A program made the position numbers and the translations under genes. Positions 46,269 to 55,564 of a stretch of 64,000 nt of DNA are shown in pieces. Under the pieces are notes generated by a model. The model worked only from the letters and a program-made list of their open reading frames with translations, did not search any database and was not told where the DNA came from. How positions within the stretch are numbered: position 1 is the first letter of the stretch; each line of letters begins with the position of its first letter. Origin of the DNA: Lentzea nigeriaca (GTDB lineage Bacteria > Actinomycetota > Actinomycetes > Mycobacteriales > Pseudonocardiaceae); NCBI RefSeq assembly GCF_016907955.1, contig NZ_JAFBCX010000004.1:248001-312000 (forward strand), given 5' to 3'.

Positions 46269-46745
46269 ATGGCCGGACGTGGGACGCCCGCCACAGCGCT
46301 GCTGGACAAGCAGCGGGTGGCGCACACCTTGCACTCGTACGAGCACGACCCCCGCCACGAGTCCTACGGGCTGGAGGCGGCCGAGGCGCTCGGGCTGGAG
46401 CCCGGCCGCGTGTTCAAGACACTCGTGGCCGAGGTGGACGGCAAGCTCGCGGTCGGCGTCGTGCCGGTGACGTCCCAGCTCGACCTCAAAGGGCTCGCCG
46501 CGGCGTTGAAGGGCAAGAAGGCCAAAATGGCCGTAGTCGCCGACGCCGAACGCGCGACTGGTTATGTCGCCGGCGGAATTTCTCCGCTCGGACAGAAGAA
46601 GCGGTTGCCAGTTGTTCTCGACGAGTCGGCGTCGAATTTCGAAACGATTTTCTGCAGCGCCGGCAGGCGTGGCCTCGAAGTCGAGATCACGCCTGCCGAC
46701 CTGGTGCGACTCACCAATGCGGTGGTCGCGCGAATCAGCGCTTAG
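46269..46745 (+). CDS. ybaK: Cys-tRNA(Pro) deacylase, YbaK/EbsC family
   Basis: 158-residue editing enzyme that hydrolyses Cys mischarged on tRNA-Pro. [29 protein letters not shown] at the start, the conserved [12 protein letters not shown] with essential Lys50, AVVPV-like [19 protein letters not shown], and [24 protein letters not shown] near 96-118 define the family. The gene is divergent from sigH (promoters overlap). Its stop codon overlaps the convergent downstream gene's stop by three bases. Confidence 0.92.
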   Translation: MAGRGTPATALLDKQRVAHTLHSYEHDPRHESYGLEAAEALGLEPGRVFKTLVAEVDGKLAVGVVPVTSQLDLKGLAAALKGKKAKMAVVADAERATGYVAGGISPLGQKKRLPVVLDESASNFETIFCSAGRRGLEVEITPADLVRLTNAVVARISA

Positions 46746-47269
46746 CTGGCCGGTGCCATCAGGTCGCCGACCCGGACGAGCGCGCCGAGACCGGACGGCC
46801 ACGCGACGGTGACCGAGTCGCCCAGGCTGCCCTTGCCGGGCAGGTTGAACTGGATGGACGCGGGATTCACCCGAGGGCCGTGGATCTGCGAGGCGACGTA
46901 GACAGCGGCCTCGTGGGTCCCGTCGACCGGCAGCTCGACGTAGTGCCCGGTCTGGCCGCCTGCCAGCTGGACGTTCATGTCCCGCCCCTCGGCGTCGAGG
47001 AAGCGCACGTTGCTGAGGGTGCCGCCGATCTTGCAGGAGACACCCTCGGCCGCGGCGAGCCTGATGTGGTGCGCCGTGGTCGCCTCCGACGGCGAGTGCA
47101 TCTTGTGCGCGGTGATCACCAGATCGCTGCCGCTGCACCACGGAGTCTCGGACTGCGCGGAAGTCTCGGACTGCTTGCCGAAGCCCTGCGCCGCAGATGT
47201 TCCCGCGACGGCCAGAACGGCGCCAACAGCCAGTACGCCAATCATCGTCGTCTTGCGGAACCTGTTCAC
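46742..47269 (-). CDS. secreted DUF4232-like protein
   Basis: 175 residues with a signal peptide (MNRFRKTTMIGVLAVGAVLA, cleavage near SAAQ) and a beta-rich mature part: WCSGSDLVITAHKMHSPSE, HHIRLAAAEGVSCKIGGTLSNV, HYVELPVDGTHEAAVYVASQ. The two cysteines and layout fit actinobacterial DUF4232 cell-envelope proteins, whose function is unknown. Its ATG is at 47269, preceded by GGGGAGAAC. Convergent with ybaK with overlapping stop codons. Confidence 0.78.
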   Translation of the reverse strand: MNRFRKTTMIGVLAVGAVLAVAGTSAAQGFGKQSETSAQSETPWCSGSDLVITAHKMHSPSEATTAHHIRLAAAEGVSCKIGGTLSNVRFLDAEGRDMNVQLAGGQTGHYVELPVDGTHEAAVYVASQIHGPRVNPASIQFNLPGKGSLGDSVTVAWPSGLGALVRVGDLMAPAS

Positions 47270-47395
47270 GTGTTCTCCCCGAATTCAAGTCGATTCGCGT
47301 TATCCCCTACGCCCACAGGTGACGCGCTCGATCCCCATTCGGTTGTCAGCGAGAACGAAACTCATGCTTTCGGCCGATTCGCGTCTTGATTGGTG

Positions 47396-47938
47396 CTATT
47401 CGCCGGTCTGACCGTCGATCGACTCCCTGAGCAGGTCGGCGTGGCCGTTGTGGCGCGCGTACTCCTCGACCATGTGGGTCAGGATCCAGCGCAGGCTCGG
47501 CACCCGGCCGTCCCGCCACGGCGCGCGCTTCGCCGGTTGGTTCAGGTCACCGCTCTCCAGCGCTTCCGCGACGGCCATGCGGGCCCGGCCGACCTCGTCC
47601 TGCCAGAGAGCGCGCAGCTGCTCCGGGGTGTCCTGGGCGGCGGAGTGCCAGTCCCAGTCGTTGTCGGCCTTCCAGTCGACGCTCGCCCACGGCTCCAGCG
47701 GTTCCCGGTCGTGCAGGACGGTGTGGAACCACTGCTGCTCGACGTATGCGAGGTGCTTCAGCATGCCGCCGAGCGTCATCGACGACTTCGCGGTGGTCCG
47801 GTCGAGCTGCTCGGCGGTGAGACCGTCGGTCTTCCACGCGAGGGTGGCGCGGTGGAACTCCAGGAAACCGGTCAGGGTGGCGAGCTCGTCACCGTCCATC
47901 GGGGGTTCGGGACGGCCCTGTTCGTCGAAGTCGGTCAT
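47396..47938 (-). CDS. DinB-family (DUF664) putative metal-dependent protein
   Basis: 180-residue four-helix DinB-like protein. LTGFLEFHRATLAWKTDGLT and SMTLGGMLKHLAYVEQQWF are followed by the C-terminal HMVEEYARHNGHADLLRE, giving the histidine triad typical of metal-binding DinB/YfiT proteins. Many members use mycothiol as thiol cofactor; which reaction this one performs cannot be told. ATG 47938 starts the family sequence; the gene lies 11 bases downstream of the hydrolase gene and is probably in the same transcript. Confidence 0.87.
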   Translation of the reverse strand: MTDFDEQGRPEPPMDGDELATLTGFLEFHRATLAWKTDGLTAEQLDRTTAKSSMTLGGMLKHLAYVEQQWFHTVLHDREPLEPWASVDWKADNDWDWHSAAQDTPEQLRALWQDEVGRARMAVAEALESGDLNQPAKRAPWRDGRVPSLRWILTHMVEEYARHNGHADLLRESIDGQTGE

Positions 47939-47949
47939 GGACGCGGACG

Positions 47950-48561
47950 TTAGTCGAGCGGGCGCAGCACGCGGTCCAGCCATTCGCCGACGCACCGGCC
48001 CACGTCCGCGACCGACGCCTTCAGCGAGTGGTCGCCTTTCAGCAGCACCACTTCGCGGTGGTGGCCGGACGGCGGCTGCCCGAACGGGTCGTTCTCGCCC
48101 TGCACCACCAGGGTCGCGACCTCGACGCCCTCCAGCTCCGCCAGGCGCGACTTCTCCGGCTTGCCTGGCGGGTGCACCGGGAACGCGAGGCACAGCACCG
48201 CGACCGCCTGGCCCTCGACCGACGTGCGGCAGGCCACGCGGGCGCCCGACGACCTGCCCCCGAACACCAGTGGCAGGCCGTCGAACCAGCGTTCGCCCAG
48301 ATCGTCGACCACGGAAAGCCAGGCGGTGTCGAGCTGTGTGGCCGGTGCGGGGGCGCGGCGGCCCGCAACGCGGTAGGGCTGTTCGACCAGGGCCACGTGC
48401 ACGCCGACGGCGTTCGCGGCGTGGCACGCGGCGACCAGGTCCGGGGCTTCGACGCCGCCACCGGCTCCGTGGCCGAGCAGCAGAGCCGCGCGCGGTTCGT
48501 GGGCGCAGTGCAGCGAGGCCCTGGCCGGGCCGTGCGGCGTGTCCACCAACAGCGTCGTCAC
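47950..48561 (-). CDS. small alpha/beta hydrolase
   Basis: 203-residue alpha/beta hydrolase of the group annotated as dienelactone-hydrolase-like. LLLGHGAGGGVEAPDL near residue 29 forms the oxyanion loop; FGGRSSGARVACR near 98 holds the nucleophile Ser; LVVQGENDPFGQP gives the Asp and LLKGDHSLKASV the His. The GTG start at 48561 overlaps the SRAP stop (GTGA), so it is co-translated with the DNA-repair-related SRAP gene, though a functional link is unproven. Confidence 0.85.
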   Translation of the reverse strand: MTTLLVDTPHGPARASLHCAHEPRAALLLGHGAGGGVEAPDLVAACHAANAVGVHVALVEQPYRVAGRRAPAPATQLDTAWLSVVDDLGERWFDGLPLVFGGRSSGARVACRTSVEGQAVAVLCLAFPVHPPGKPEKSRLAELEGVEVATLVVQGENDPFGQPPSGHHREVVLLKGDHSLKASVADVGRCVGEWLDRVLRPLD

Positions 48562-49307
48562 GACAGCTCGAACAACGTGGGTGCGGGCTTCTCTTCCTCG
48601 TTGAGAGAGACGCGTTCCATCAGGGACGGATTGTTGTTCTTCACGCTGTTCACCGCCATCGACACAGGACGCAGCTCCAGCGCGTCGACGATCGAGGGGT
48701 CCGGGGCGAGCAGCTCGGACGGGTCCAGCGACGTCGGGTCGAGCCACGCCGACCAGCGGTCCTGAGGCAGCAGCAACGGCATGCGGTGGTGCACCTCGGT
48801 CATCGCGCCGATGGCGTCCGTGGTGAGCACTGCGCACGTGACGGTCGGAACGTCGTCCTTCCACCACACCGACCAGATGCCGGCCATCGCCAGGGAAGCG
48901 CCATCGCCGAGAGTGATGAAGTATGGCTGTTTGCGTCCCTCGCCCGGCTGCCATTCGTACCAGCCGTCGGCGGGCAGGATGCAGCGGCGCTTCATCGCGG
49001 ACTGCTTGTAGGCGGGCTTCTCCAGCACGCTCTCCGCACGGGCGTTGATCATCTTCGCGGCGCCGGAGAGGTCCTTGGCCCAGTGCGGAACGAGGCCCCA
49101 GCGCATGACGCGGATGCTCCGCTCCACCTCGCCCTCGGCTGTGTCGGACTCCTCTTGGGGAGGTTTGCGCTCGACCACCGCCATGACGTGCTTGGTGGGA
49201 GCGATGTTGTAGTCCGCCCCTGGCGCCTCGTCGCCGGTTCCGTCCACCGCGTCGAACTCGGCCGCCAGCAGCGCCGGGTCCTTGGTGGAGGCGTACCTAC
49301 CACACAA
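48558..49307 (-). CDS. SOS response-associated peptidase (SRAP, HMCES/YedK family)
   Basis: 249-residue SRAP protein that covalently caps abasic sites in single-stranded DNA through the N-terminal Cys2, protecting replication forks. MCGRYAST gives Cys2; Asn34 (YNIAPT), the [10 protein letters not shown] glutamate and the HHRMP histidine complete the active site. Because Cys2 must become N-terminal, the start is fixed at TTG 49307. The upstream GGAGGTGATC is a full-length match to the 16S anti-Shine-Dalgarno, likely compensating for the weak start codon. Divergent from aroA and coupled to the alpha/beta hydrolase downstream. Confidence 0.94.
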   Translation of the reverse strand: MCGRYASTKDPALLAAEFDAVDGTGDEAPGADYNIAPTKHVMAVVERKPPQEESDTAEGEVERSIRVMRWGLVPHWAKDLSGAAKMINARAESVLEKPAYKQSAMKRRCILPADGWYEWQPGEGRKQPYFITLGDGASLAMAGIWSVWWKDDVPTVTCAVLTTDAIGAMTEVHHRMPLLLPQDRWSAWLDPTSLDPSELLAPDPSIVDALELRPVSMAVNSVKNNNPSLMERVSLNEEEKPAPTLFELS

Positions 49308-49392
49308 AACCGATCACCTCCGAAGCCGTCATCGTCGCACGTCGGGAACACCTGTGCGAGCCGCCCCAATTCCGATGCGGGATCATTTGCCC

Positions 49393-50664
49393 ATGACTCA
49401 GCACTGGTCAGCCCCCAGCGCACCCGGTCCAGTCCACGCGACCGTGCCGGTGCCCGGCTCGAAGTCGATCACGAACCGCGTTCTGGTGCTCGCGGCACTG
49501 GCCGACGGGCCGTCCACGGTGCACGCACCGTTGCGCAGCAGGGACACCGTGTTGATGGCGGCTGCCCTCTCCTCGCTGGGCGTCACGTTCATCGACCGGG
49601 AGGACGGCGGCTGGGACGTGCTGCCCGGTCTGCTGCGCGGACCGGCGGACGTCGACTGCGGTCTGGCCGGCACCGTCATGCGGTTCCTGCCGCCCGCCGC
49701 CGCGATCGCCGAGGGCGAGATCCGGTTCGACGGCGACCCGCACGCACGCAAGCGGCCGATGAGCACCGTGCTGGGCGCGTTGCGCTCGCTGGGCGCGGAC
49801 GTCGAGGGCGACGCGCTGCCGTTCACGTTGCGCGGAACGGGATCGCTGCCCGGTGGTGAGGTCACGATCGACGCGTCGGGCTCGTCGCAGTTCGTGTCCG
49901 GGCTGTTGCTGTCCGGCGCGCGGTACGACAAGGGCGTCACGGTCCGGCACGACGGCAAGCCCGTGCCTTCGTTGCCCCACATCGACATGACGGTGGAGAC
50001 GCTGCGTTCGGTCGGCGTCCGGGTGGAGACCGGCGCGAACCTCTGGCACGTCGAGCCCGGCCCGATCGCCGCCCGCACGTGGCACGTGGAGCCGGACCTG
50101 TCGAACGCGACGGTGTTCCTGGCAGCGGCCGCGGTGACCGGTGGCGAGGTGACGGTTCCGCACTGGCCGGCCAAGACCACCCAGGCGGGCGACGCCGTGC
50201 GCGACATCCTCGAACGGATGGGGTGCACCGTCGACCTGTCGGACAAGGGCCTCACGGTGCGCGGGCCCGCGAAGCTGTCCGGTTTGGACATCGACCTGCA
50301 CGACGAGAGCGAGCTGACGCCGACCGTCGCGGCACTGGCGTCGCTGGCGGAGGGCCGGACGATCATCCGCGGTGTCGCGCACATCCGCGGCCACGAGACG
50401 AACCGGATCGCCGCGCTCGTCAACGAGATCAAAGCGTTGGGCGGCAACGCGACCGAGACCGAGGACGGCCTGATCATCGATCCCGCGCCGCTGCACGGCG
50501 GTGTGTGGCAGGCCTACGCCGACCACCGGATGGCGACCGCGGGCGCGATCATCGGGCTGGTGGTGCCGGGCGTCTCCGTCGACGACATCGGGTCGACGAC
50601 CAAGACGATCCCCGACTTCCCGGGGATGTGGGACGCCATGCTCACTCCAGGCGCGTTGAAGTGA
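49393..50664 (+). CDS. aroA: 3-phosphoshikimate 1-carboxyvinyltransferase (EPSP synthase)
   Basis: Sixth shikimate-pathway step: transfers enolpyruvyl from PEP to shikimate-3-phosphate. 423 residues. [19 protein letters not shown] (Lys24 in the substrate site), [60 protein letters not shown] and [15 protein letters not shown] are all present. ATG 49393 is the start that leads into the family sequence. The stop overlaps the rsgA start (GTGA). The pairing with rsgA and the divergent SRAP gene matches the mycobacterial Rv3226c-Rv3228 order as I recall it. Confidence 0.95.
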   Translation: MTQHWSAPSAPGPVHATVPVPGSKSITNRVLVLAALADGPSTVHAPLRSRDTVLMAAALSSLGVTFIDREDGGWDVLPGLLRGPADVDCGLAGTVMRFLPPAAAIAEGEIRFDGDPHARKRPMSTVLGALRSLGADVEGDALPFTLRGTGSLPGGEVTIDASGSSQFVSGLLLSGARYDKGVTVRHDGKPVPSLPHIDMTVETLRSVGVRVETGANLWHVEPGPIAARTWHVEPDLSNATVFLAAAAVTGGEVTVPHWPAKTTQAGDAVRDILERMGCTVDLSDKGLTVRGPAKLSGLDIDLHDESELTPTVAALASLAEGRTIIRGVAHIRGHETNRIAALVNEIKALGGNATETEDGLIIDPAPLHGGVWQAYADHRMATAGAIIGLVVPGVSVDDIGSTTKTIPDFPGMWDAMLTPGALK

Positions 50665-51659
50665 GCAAGCGCGACTGGCGCAAGCTCGACGAGTCCGACG
50701 TGCGCGTGCGCCCCGGCAAGGGCAGCAGGCCGCGCAGCAAGAGGCGGCCCGACCACGCCGACGCCGAGAGCGCGATGGTGATCGGCGTGGACAGGGGCCG
50801 CTGGACGTGCGCGCTGGACGACGACGTCGTGGTGACCGCGATGAGGGCGCGGGAGCTCGGCCGCACCCCGGTCGTCGTCGGCGACCAGGTCGGCCTCGTC
50901 GGTGACACGTCGGGCCAGCCGGACACGCTGGCCCGCATCGTGCGCGTCGAGGAACGCACCTCGGTGCTGCGCAGGACCGCGGACGACACCGACCCGTTCG
51001 AACGCGTCGTCGTCGCGAACGCCTCCCAGCTGATCATGGTGGTCGCGCTGGCCGATCCCCCGCCGCGCACGGGTTTCATCGACCGGTGCCTGGTCGCCGC
51101 CTACGCGGGCGGCCTGGAACCGGTGCTGTGCCTCACGAAGTCTGACCTGGCATCTCCCGACTCCCTGCTGGCCCTGTACACCGAGCTCAACGTGCCGGTG
51201 ATCGTGACGCGGTTCGACGAGGAACCCACCGAGCTGCGCGACCGGCTCACGGACACGGTGTCGTGCCTGATCGGCCACTCCGGCGTCGGCAAGTCCACTT
51301 TGGTCAACCGGCTGGTGCCGGACGCGAACCGCGCGGTCGGCGTGGTGTCCGGTGTCGGCAAGGGCAGGCACACGTCGACCCAGGCGGTGGCGCTGCGGCT
51401 GCCCGGCGGCGGCTGGGTCGTGGACACGCCGGGCATCCGCTCGTTCGGCCTCGCGCACATCACGCCGGACGACATCGTGAAGGCGTTCCCGGACTTCGCC
51501 GAGGCCGCCGAGGAGTGCCCGCCCGGCTGCGGTCATCTCGGCGCGCCCGAGGACCCGGACTGCATGCTGGACGAGCTCGTGCCGGACGCACCTGGTCGCC
51601 TCGCCTCGTTGCGCCGGTTGCTCGCGTCGCGTGCCGGGTTGGACGAACACGGGGACTGA
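50661..51659 (+). CDS. rsgA: ribosome small-subunit-dependent GTPase A
   Basis: 332-residue circularly permuted GTPase that checks the 30S decoding centre in late assembly. After a basic N-terminal tail and OB-fold (to about 115) the GTPase motifs occur in permuted order: G4 TKSD (159-162), G1 GHSGVGKST (205-213), G3 DTPGI (255-259). A zinc site follows in [19 protein letters not shown] 50661 overlaps the aroA stop (GTGA), coupling translation. Confidence 0.93.
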   Translation: MSKRDWRKLDESDVRVRPGKGSRPRSKRRPDHADAESAMVIGVDRGRWTCALDDDVVVTAMRARELGRTPVVVGDQVGLVGDTSGQPDTLARIVRVEERTSVLRRTADDTDPFERVVVANASQLIMVVALADPPPRTGFIDRCLVAAYAGGLEPVLCLTKSDLASPDSLLALYTELNVPVIVTRFDEEPTELRDRLTDTVSCLIGHSGVGKSTLVNRLVPDANRAVGVVSGVGKGRHTSTQAVALRLPGGGWVVDTPGIRSFGLAHITPDDIVKAFPDFAEAAEECPPGCGHLGAPEDPDCMLDELVPDAPGRLASLRRLLASRAGLDEHGD

Positions 51660-51687
51660 GGTCGTGCCGGTCAGTCACACTCTGCGG

Positions 51688-52146
51688 GTGAAGAGACGAC
51701 TGGGGGTGGCCGCGCTGCTCGTGGCGCTGGCCGCGTGCACCGCCGAACAGCCCGCTCCCCCGAAGTTCGAGGACACCGACCCGTGCACGCTGCTGGCGTC
51801 CGGCGACGCGGGCAGCCTCACCGGTACGTCCAAGGGCACGCGTGCATGCGACTTCACGTTCGACTCGCTGACGGTCCGGCTGGTGCTGCGGACGGAGAAG
51901 TTCGCGGACGCGTCGCAGAAGTTGCTGTCCGGCGGCGGCTATGGCGCGGTGGTGAACGACCACCCGATGACCCGCCGTTGTACCGATGCGTCCGGAACGG
52001 TGACGTGTGAGGGGCTCGTCGAGGCGCGGGACGGTCAGCTGATCGAGCTGACCGTGGTTCAGCGCAGCAACGACTCCAACATGGTCGGGCAGACCACCCA
52101 GGGACTCGCCGCGAAGGCGCTGGAACGGTTGCCTGTCACGTCCTGA
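51688..52146 (+). CDS. DUF3558-like lipoprotein
   Basis: About 152 residues. The signal peptide VKRRLGVAALLVALAAC ends in a lipobox with the lipidated Cys17, followed by a proline-rich linker and a small domain with FEDTDPCTLLASGDAG and TRACDFTFDS, the pattern of actinobacterial DUF3558 envelope lipoproteins. Function unknown. The start could also be GTG 51664 (eight residues longer). It follows rsgA after 28 bases and may be in the same transcript. Confidence 0.75.
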   Translation: MKRRLGVAALLVALAACTAEQPAPPKFEDTDPCTLLASGDAGSLTGTSKGTRACDFTFDSLTVRLVLRTEKFADASQKLLSGGGYGAVVNDHPMTRRCTDASGTVTCEGLVEARDGQLIELTVVQRSNDSNMVGQTTQGLAAKALERLPVTS

Positions 52147-52168
52147 CGCACTGTCTCGTCCACCTGCC

Positions 52169-52897
52169 ATGAAGGTATTCGTGATCGGTGCGACGGGTGT
52201 GCTCGGACGGGAAGCGCTGCCGCGGCTGCGGGCGGCCGGACACGAGGTCGGAGTGCTGGACCGGCGCACCACCTCGATGTTCGACGCTGATCAGCTCGCG
52301 GAGGCGTTGACGGGCTACGACGCCGTCATCAACCTCGCCACCCGCATCCCGCTCAGCGCCAAAGCCGTCATGGCCAGCGCCTGGGCGGAGAACGACCGCA
52401 TCCGCACCGAGGGCAGCGCCGCGGTGGCCGAAGCGGCGCTGCGGGCCGGTGTCGGGCGGATCGTGCAAGAGGGCATCTCGTTCGTCTACGCGGACGGCGG
52501 CGACCGCGAGCTCGACGAGGACGCGCCGCTGAAGCCGGTCGGGCACGTCGCGAGCTCCGTGCAGGCCCAGCACAACGTGTTGCGCCACCCCGGCGGTGTG
52601 TTCCTGCGCATCGGGTTGCTGACCGGCGGCGAGGCGATGACGCCGCCGGTGCTCGTGGGCGACGGGTGGATGTCGGTCGTGCACCCCGGCGACGCGGCGG
52701 CCGCGGCCATCGCGGTGCTGGACGCGCCGCCTGGGATCTACAACGTCGGGTCATCGGTGTTGAAGCGGGACCTGGGCATCACCCGGCTGCCTGGGTTCCT
52801 CGGCAGGTTCGCTGCGGTGTTCGAGGTGTTCGGACGCTCGCAGCGGGTGGTGAGCACGAAGCTCACCGACGCCACCGGCTGGAAACCCACGGTCTAA
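52169..52897 (+). CDS. NAD-dependent epimerase/dehydratase-like protein
   Basis: 242-residue Rossmann protein of the extended/atypical SDR type. FVIGATGVLGREALPRLRAAGHEV carries the GxxGxxG nucleotide site; DAVINLATRIP follows at the usual place. The catalytic YxxxK is not clearly present: the region reads QEGISFVYADGGDREL. It may thus be a redox sensor or a reductase with altered chemistry. ATG 52169. Convergent with pruA with stop codons overlapping by four bases. Confidence 0.8.
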   Translation: MKVFVIGATGVLGREALPRLRAAGHEVGVLDRRTTSMFDADQLAEALTGYDAVINLATRIPLSAKAVMASAWAENDRIRTEGSAAVAEAALRAGVGRIVQEGISFVYADGGDRELDEDAPLKPVGHVASSVQAQHNVLRHPGGVFLRIGLLTGGEAMTPPVLVGDGWMSVVHPGDAAAAAIAVLDAPPGIYNVGSSVLKRDLGITRLPGFLGRFAAVFEVFGRSQRVVSTKLTDATGWKPTV

Positions 52898-54522
52898 CCC
52901 ATGTGCGGATAGGTGTGATCGGTCGGCGGCACCAGGGTTTCCTTGATGGCGCGCGGGCTCGTCCAGCGCTGCAGGTTGTAGATCGAGCCCGCCTTGTCGT
53001 TGGTGCCGGAGCCGCGCGAGCCACCGAACGGCTGCTGCCCGACGACCGCGCCGGTCGGCTTGTCATTGACGTAGAAGTTGCCCGCCGCGAACCGCAAAGC
53101 CTTGTGCGCCTGGGTGACGGCGGCGCGGTCGCGGGCGAAGACGGCCCCGGTCAACGCATATGGCGTGGAATTCTCGATGGTCTCCATGATGCTCGCGTAC
53201 TCCGCGTCCTCGTAGACGTGCACGGCGAGGATCGGGCCGAAGTACTCGGTCGTGAAGATGTCGTGGTGCGGGTCGGTGCCCAGCAGCACCGTCGGGTCGA
53301 CGAAGTAGCCCACCGAGTCGTCGCACGTGCCGCCCGCCAGCACCTCCACCGACGTGGACGCGGACGCCATCAGCAGCGCGTCCTTGTGCTTGGCGAACGC
53401 GCGGTGGTCGATCACCGCTCCGCCGAACGCCGACAGGTCCGTGACATCGCCGTACGACAGGGACTTCGTCACGTCGAGCAGGCGTTCGCGGACCTCGTTG
53501 TCCCACAACGAACGCGCGACGTACGCGCGGGAGGCCGCCGAGCACTTCTGGCCCTGGTACTCGAAGGCGCCGCGGACGAGCCCGGTGACGAGCGCCTTGG
53601 GGTCGGCCGACGCGTGGGCCAGCACGAAGTCCTTGCCGCCGGTCTCGCCGACGACGCGCGGGTAGGAGCGGTAGTAGTCGAGGTTGGCCGCCATGGTCTG
53701 CCACAGGGCCTTGAACGTCCGCGTCGAGCCGGTGAAGTGCAGGCCCGCGAAGAACCTGTCGCGCAACGCCACCTCGCTCACGGCGTGACCGTCGCCGGTG
53801 ACGAGGTTGATCACGCCGGGCGGCAGGCCCGCCTCCTCCAGCAGCCGCATGGTGAAGTGCGCGGCGAGCTGCTGCGTCGGCGACGGCTTCCACACCACCG
53901 TGTTGCCCATCAGGGCGGGCGCGAGCGGCAGGTTGCCGGCGATGGCGGTGAAGTTGAACGGCGTGATCGCCACGACGAAACCGTCGAGCGGCCGGTGGTC
54001 CATCCGGTTCCACACCCCAGGGCTCGACACCGGCTGTTCGGAGAGGACCCGGCGGCCGAAGTGGACGTTGAAGCGCAGGAAGTCGATCAGCTCGCACGCC
54101 GAGTCGATCTCGGCCTGCTGCACGGACTTCGACTGCCCGAGGATCGTGGCGGCGTTGAGGGTGTCGCGCCACGGCCCGCTCAGCAGGTCGGCTGCCCTCA
54201 GCAGCACCGCGGCGCGTTCGTCGAACGGCAGCTCCTGCCAGCCGGGCGCGGCGTGCTGGGCGGCTCTCATGGCGCCCGCGACGTCGGCCTTCGTCGCCTG
54301 CGCCGTCACACCGAGCACGTGCCGGTGGTCGTGCGGCTGGACCACGTCGATGCGGTCACCACCGGCCATGCGCTGCTGACCACCGATGGTCATGGTCAGC
54401 TCGTGGGTGGTGTTCTCGAGCTCTGTGATGCGTGCCTGCAGGCTGGCACGTTCGGCGCTGCCAGGAGCGTAGGTGTGCACCGGCTCGTTGACCGGTTCGG
54501 GTGCAGACGTTACGGCGTCCAT
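52894..54522 (-). CDS. pruA: L-glutamate gamma-semialdehyde dehydrogenase
   Basis: 542-residue aldehyde dehydrogenase, second step of proline degradation: oxidises glutamate semialdehyde (P5C) to glutamate with NAD+. Features: DGFVVAITPFNFTAIAGNL, VVWKPSPTQQLAA, HFTGSTRTFKALW, GETGGKDFVLA (Glu) and YQGQKCSAASRAYV with catalytic Cys327. C-terminal VVGQQPFGGSRGSGTNDKAG is typical of group 1 P5C dehydrogenases. Proline dehydrogenase (putB), usually adjacent in actinomycetes, is not in this window. ATG 54522. Confidence 0.94.
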   Translation of the reverse strand: MDAVTSAPEPVNEPVHTYAPGSAERASLQARITELENTTHELTMTIGGQQRMAGGDRIDVVQPHDHRHVLGVTAQATKADVAGAMRAAQHAAPGWQELPFDERAAVLLRAADLLSGPWRDTLNAATILGQSKSVQQAEIDSACELIDFLRFNVHFGRRVLSEQPVSSPGVWNRMDHRPLDGFVVAITPFNFTAIAGNLPLAPALMGNTVVWKPSPTQQLAAHFTMRLLEEAGLPPGVINLVTGDGHAVSEVALRDRFFAGLHFTGSTRTFKALWQTMAANLDYYRSYPRVVGETGGKDFVLAHASADPKALVTGLVRGAFEYQGQKCSAASRAYVARSLWDNEVRERLLDVTKSLSYGDVTDLSAFGGAVIDHRAFAKHKDALLMASASTSVEVLAGGTCDDSVGYFVDPTVLLGTDPHHDIFTTEYFGPILAVHVYEDAEYASIMETIENSTPYALTGAVFARDRAAVTQAHKALRFAAGNFYVNDKPTGAVVGQQPFGGSRGSGTNDKAGSIYNLQRWTSPRAIKETLVPPTDHTYPHMG

Positions 54523-54558
54523 TCCCCCATCGTGGCACGCGGTAGTAGGGTCCGTCGG

Positions 54559-54945
54559 GTGGCGCGGGTGACTGGTATCGGTGGGGTTTTCCTGCGTTCA
54601 AGAGATCCCGCGCGCCTGGCGGCCTGGTACCGCGACAACCTCGGCGTGCCGATGAGCGAACGGGGCACCGTCACCTTCCACTGGCTCGACACGGCCACGT
54701 CCGAACGTCCGGGCACGACGACGATGGCGTTGTTCGCCCAGGACACCGACTACATCGGCGAACCCCACCAGCGCACCATGCTGAACCTGCGCGTCGACGA
54801 CCTGCCGTCGTTGATGGCGAAGCTGAGGGCGCGCGGTGTCGAGGTGCTGCCGGACACCGAGGACTCGGAGTTCGGGCGGTTCGGGTGGTGCGTCGATCCG
54901 GAGGGGAACCGGATCGAGCTCTGGGAGCCCGCGGAAGGCATGTGA
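54559..54945 (+). CDS. VOC-family (glyoxalase-like) protein
   Basis: 128-residue vicinal-oxygen-chelate protein with two beta-alpha-beta-beta-beta halves: VTGIGGVFLRSRDPARLAAWYRDNLGVP, MLNLRVDDLPSLMAKLRARGVEV and the final FGWCVDPEGNRIELWEP with the metal-ligand Glu. Family members include glyoxalase, dioxygenases and resistance proteins; the substrate is unknown. GTG 54559 (or 54568) is the start, divergent from pruA with 36 bases between. Confidence 0.86.
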   Translation: MARVTGIGGVFLRSRDPARLAAWYRDNLGVPMSERGTVTFHWLDTATSERPGTTTMALFAQDTDYIGEPHQRTMLNLRVDDLPSLMAKLRARGVEVLPDTEDSEFGRFGWCVDPEGNRIELWEPAEGM

Positions 54946-55072
54946 TCACCCGTGTTGAACGGGTTCGGTGACGAGGCGACGCCCCGCGGCCGAGCTCGAA
55001 CGCCGGCGCCGTCGCGACCTACCGGGCAACCGGTTTCGTTCAGCTGCCCGAGGTCACGGACCAGCGCAGGGA

Positions 55073-55564
55073 CTAGAGCAGCTCCAGCACGAAGGCGAGC
55101 TCCTGCGGCGCGTACCAGGCCAGCTCGTGGTCCTCCGCGCTGCCCAGTGCGAACTCGGCGTCCGGGTCGCCCATGTCGGCGGCGTCGACGACCTCGGCGG
55201 CCGCCTTCACGTCCTCCTCGGCCTCTGACGTGTCGAGGTGCACGGACGCGACGGCCTTCATCGTGACCGGACCCGAGACCTTCACGACCGAGTAGTCGAG
55301 GTCGGGCCGCAGCGTCACGTCGTCCATGTCGACGGCGATCACCGCGCGCCGCGGTTCCGTCTTCTCGTCGCCCGCCAGCAACCGCAGCGAAGCCCGTGCG
55401 GCATCGAGCATCGCGGCGTACTCGAGCTCCTCGGTGTCGCCCGCCGCGTAGGACTCGCGCAGCGCGGGCGTCAGCGCGAAGGCCGTGCCGCCGATCGGGG
55501 TGAGTTCGCCGCTGTCGACGAACGTGCGCAACATCGACACCGTGGCCGGGATGTAAACCCTCAT
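55073..55564 (-). CDS. conserved hypothetical protein (DUF6912-like)
   Basis: 163 residues, acidic, no signal peptide or membrane segment. Starts MRVYIPATVSMLRTFVDSGE and contains RRAVIAVDMDDVTLRPDLDYSVV and VHLDTSEAEEDVKAAAEVV; ends ELAWYAPQELAFVLELL. I recall this as an actinobacteria-specific family of unknown function beside WS/DGAT genes. ATG 55564 overlaps the acyltransferase stop (ATGA), so it is co-translated with it. Confidence 0.82.
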   Translation of the reverse strand: MRVYIPATVSMLRTFVDSGELTPIGGTAFALTPALRESYAAGDTEELEYAAMLDAARASLRLLAGDEKTEPRRAVIAVDMDDVTLRPDLDYSVVKVSGPVTMKAVASVHLDTSEAEEDVKAAAEVVDAADMGDPDAEFALGSAEDHELAWYAPQELAFVLELL

